Of a stretch of 64,000 bases of DNA, positions 63,911 through 64,000 are shown in pieces (position 1 is the stretch's first letter; each line of letters starts with the position of its first letter). The DNA lies in NCBI RefSeq assembly GCF_947494055.1, contig NZ_CANLTR010000007.1:1-64000 (forward strand), in the 5' to 3' direction. The notes beneath the pieces are model-generated. The model was not told the DNA's origin, made no database searches, and saw only the letters and a program-made list of their open reading frames with translations. The position numbers and the translations under genes were made by a program. The DNA is from an uncultured Jannaschia sp. Lineage in GTDB: Bacteria > Pseudomonadota > Alphaproteobacteria > Rhodobacterales > Rhodobacteraceae.

Positions 63911-64000
63911 ATGGCCGATACATCCGACACGATCGACTACGGCACGATGATGCACGACGCCATGCGCGGCCTGATCGCGCGGGTCTTGCGACGCGTCGCG
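63911..64000 (+). CDS. sspB: SspB, ClpXP adaptor (5' end only)
   Basis: Only the first 30 codons are inside the window. They read IDYGTMMHDAMRGLIARVL, very like the start of alphaproteobacterial SspB (stringent starvation protein B), which delivers ssrA-tagged and other proteins to ClpXP. AAGGAGAG lies 11 bp before the ATG. The rest is beyond the right edge. Confidence 0.7.
   Translation, partial: MADTSDTIDYGTMMHDAMRGLIARVLRRVA

Overview
The window is high-GC alphaproteobacterial chromosome, most likely a Rhodobacteraceae (Roseobacter/Rhodobacter-type) bacterium. This is inferred from a soxBDAG sarcosine oxidase operon, ccmI next to ruvX and a DUF1289 gene, a CheS/CheT-style chemotaxis locus, a phaAB-type Mrp antiporter, an alphaproteobacterial sspB at the right edge, and Rhodobacterales-type GC-rich intergenic hairpins. 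It is housekeeping plus niche-adaptation DNA. No prophage, CRISPR array, rRNA or tRNA was seen; the only mobile-element trace is a decayed IS481-like transposase at the left end.

Layout: 1-492 IS remnant with two hairpin insertions. 489-2059 LysM protein with a frameshift. 2177-2884 two-gene stress-type operon behind a good EcfG-like promoter. 2990-3589 sodB. 3662-9011 sarcosine oxidase operon with an extra small membrane gene between soxB and soxD. 9192-11097 ccmI-ruvX-DUF1289. 11487-12482 dusA. 12987-15589 two glycosyltransferase-type genes. 15897-19070 compact Mfd-like translocase. 19164-20708 phospholipase D family protein. 20956-30101 complete chemosensory locus: cheS-cheY1-cheA-cheW-cheR-cheY2-cheT-like on the minus strand, divergent from mcp-cheB-cheD. 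30127-30915 potassium channel with a zinc ribbon. 31135-37055 mrpABCDEFG. 37826-40638 TRAP transporter. 40752-42985 gap-arsJ arsenate detoxification pair behind a candidate Pho box. 43091-45578 galB-galC-galD, lower gallate/protocatechuate meta-cleavage pathway. Then psuG, an aminotransferase, an orphan MoxR ATPase, gcdH, a PRC-barrel protein, yceI, rpsF-rpsR-rplI, a copper-storage-type protein, cpdB, a PQQ sugar dehydrogenase, tig, a MarR/LdtR regulator, xre-sdhE, aspC, xthA, an aldo/keto reductase and the first 30 codons of sspB.

Working together: the chemosensory genes form a self-contained array with one cytoplasmic-sensing receptor (two PAS domains, CheR-tether pentapeptide NWEEF), full adaptation enzymes (CheR, CheB, CheD), two CheYs and a CheZ-motif (DxxxQ) protein that could act as the CheT/phosphatase component. 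The Mrp antiporter plus K+ channel handle Na+/K+/pH. The TRAP transporter beside galBCD suggests carboxylate uptake feeding pyruvate and oxaloacetate. gap-arsJ converts arsenate to exported 1-arseno-3-phosphoglycerate. The most interesting leads are the Pho box in front of gap-arsJ, the CheT-like DxxxQ protein together with a CheB whose receiver acidic pocket is degraded, the compact Mfd-like protein, the paired hairpin insertions in the transposase remnant, and an 11-bp tandem repeat behind the orphan MoxR gene.
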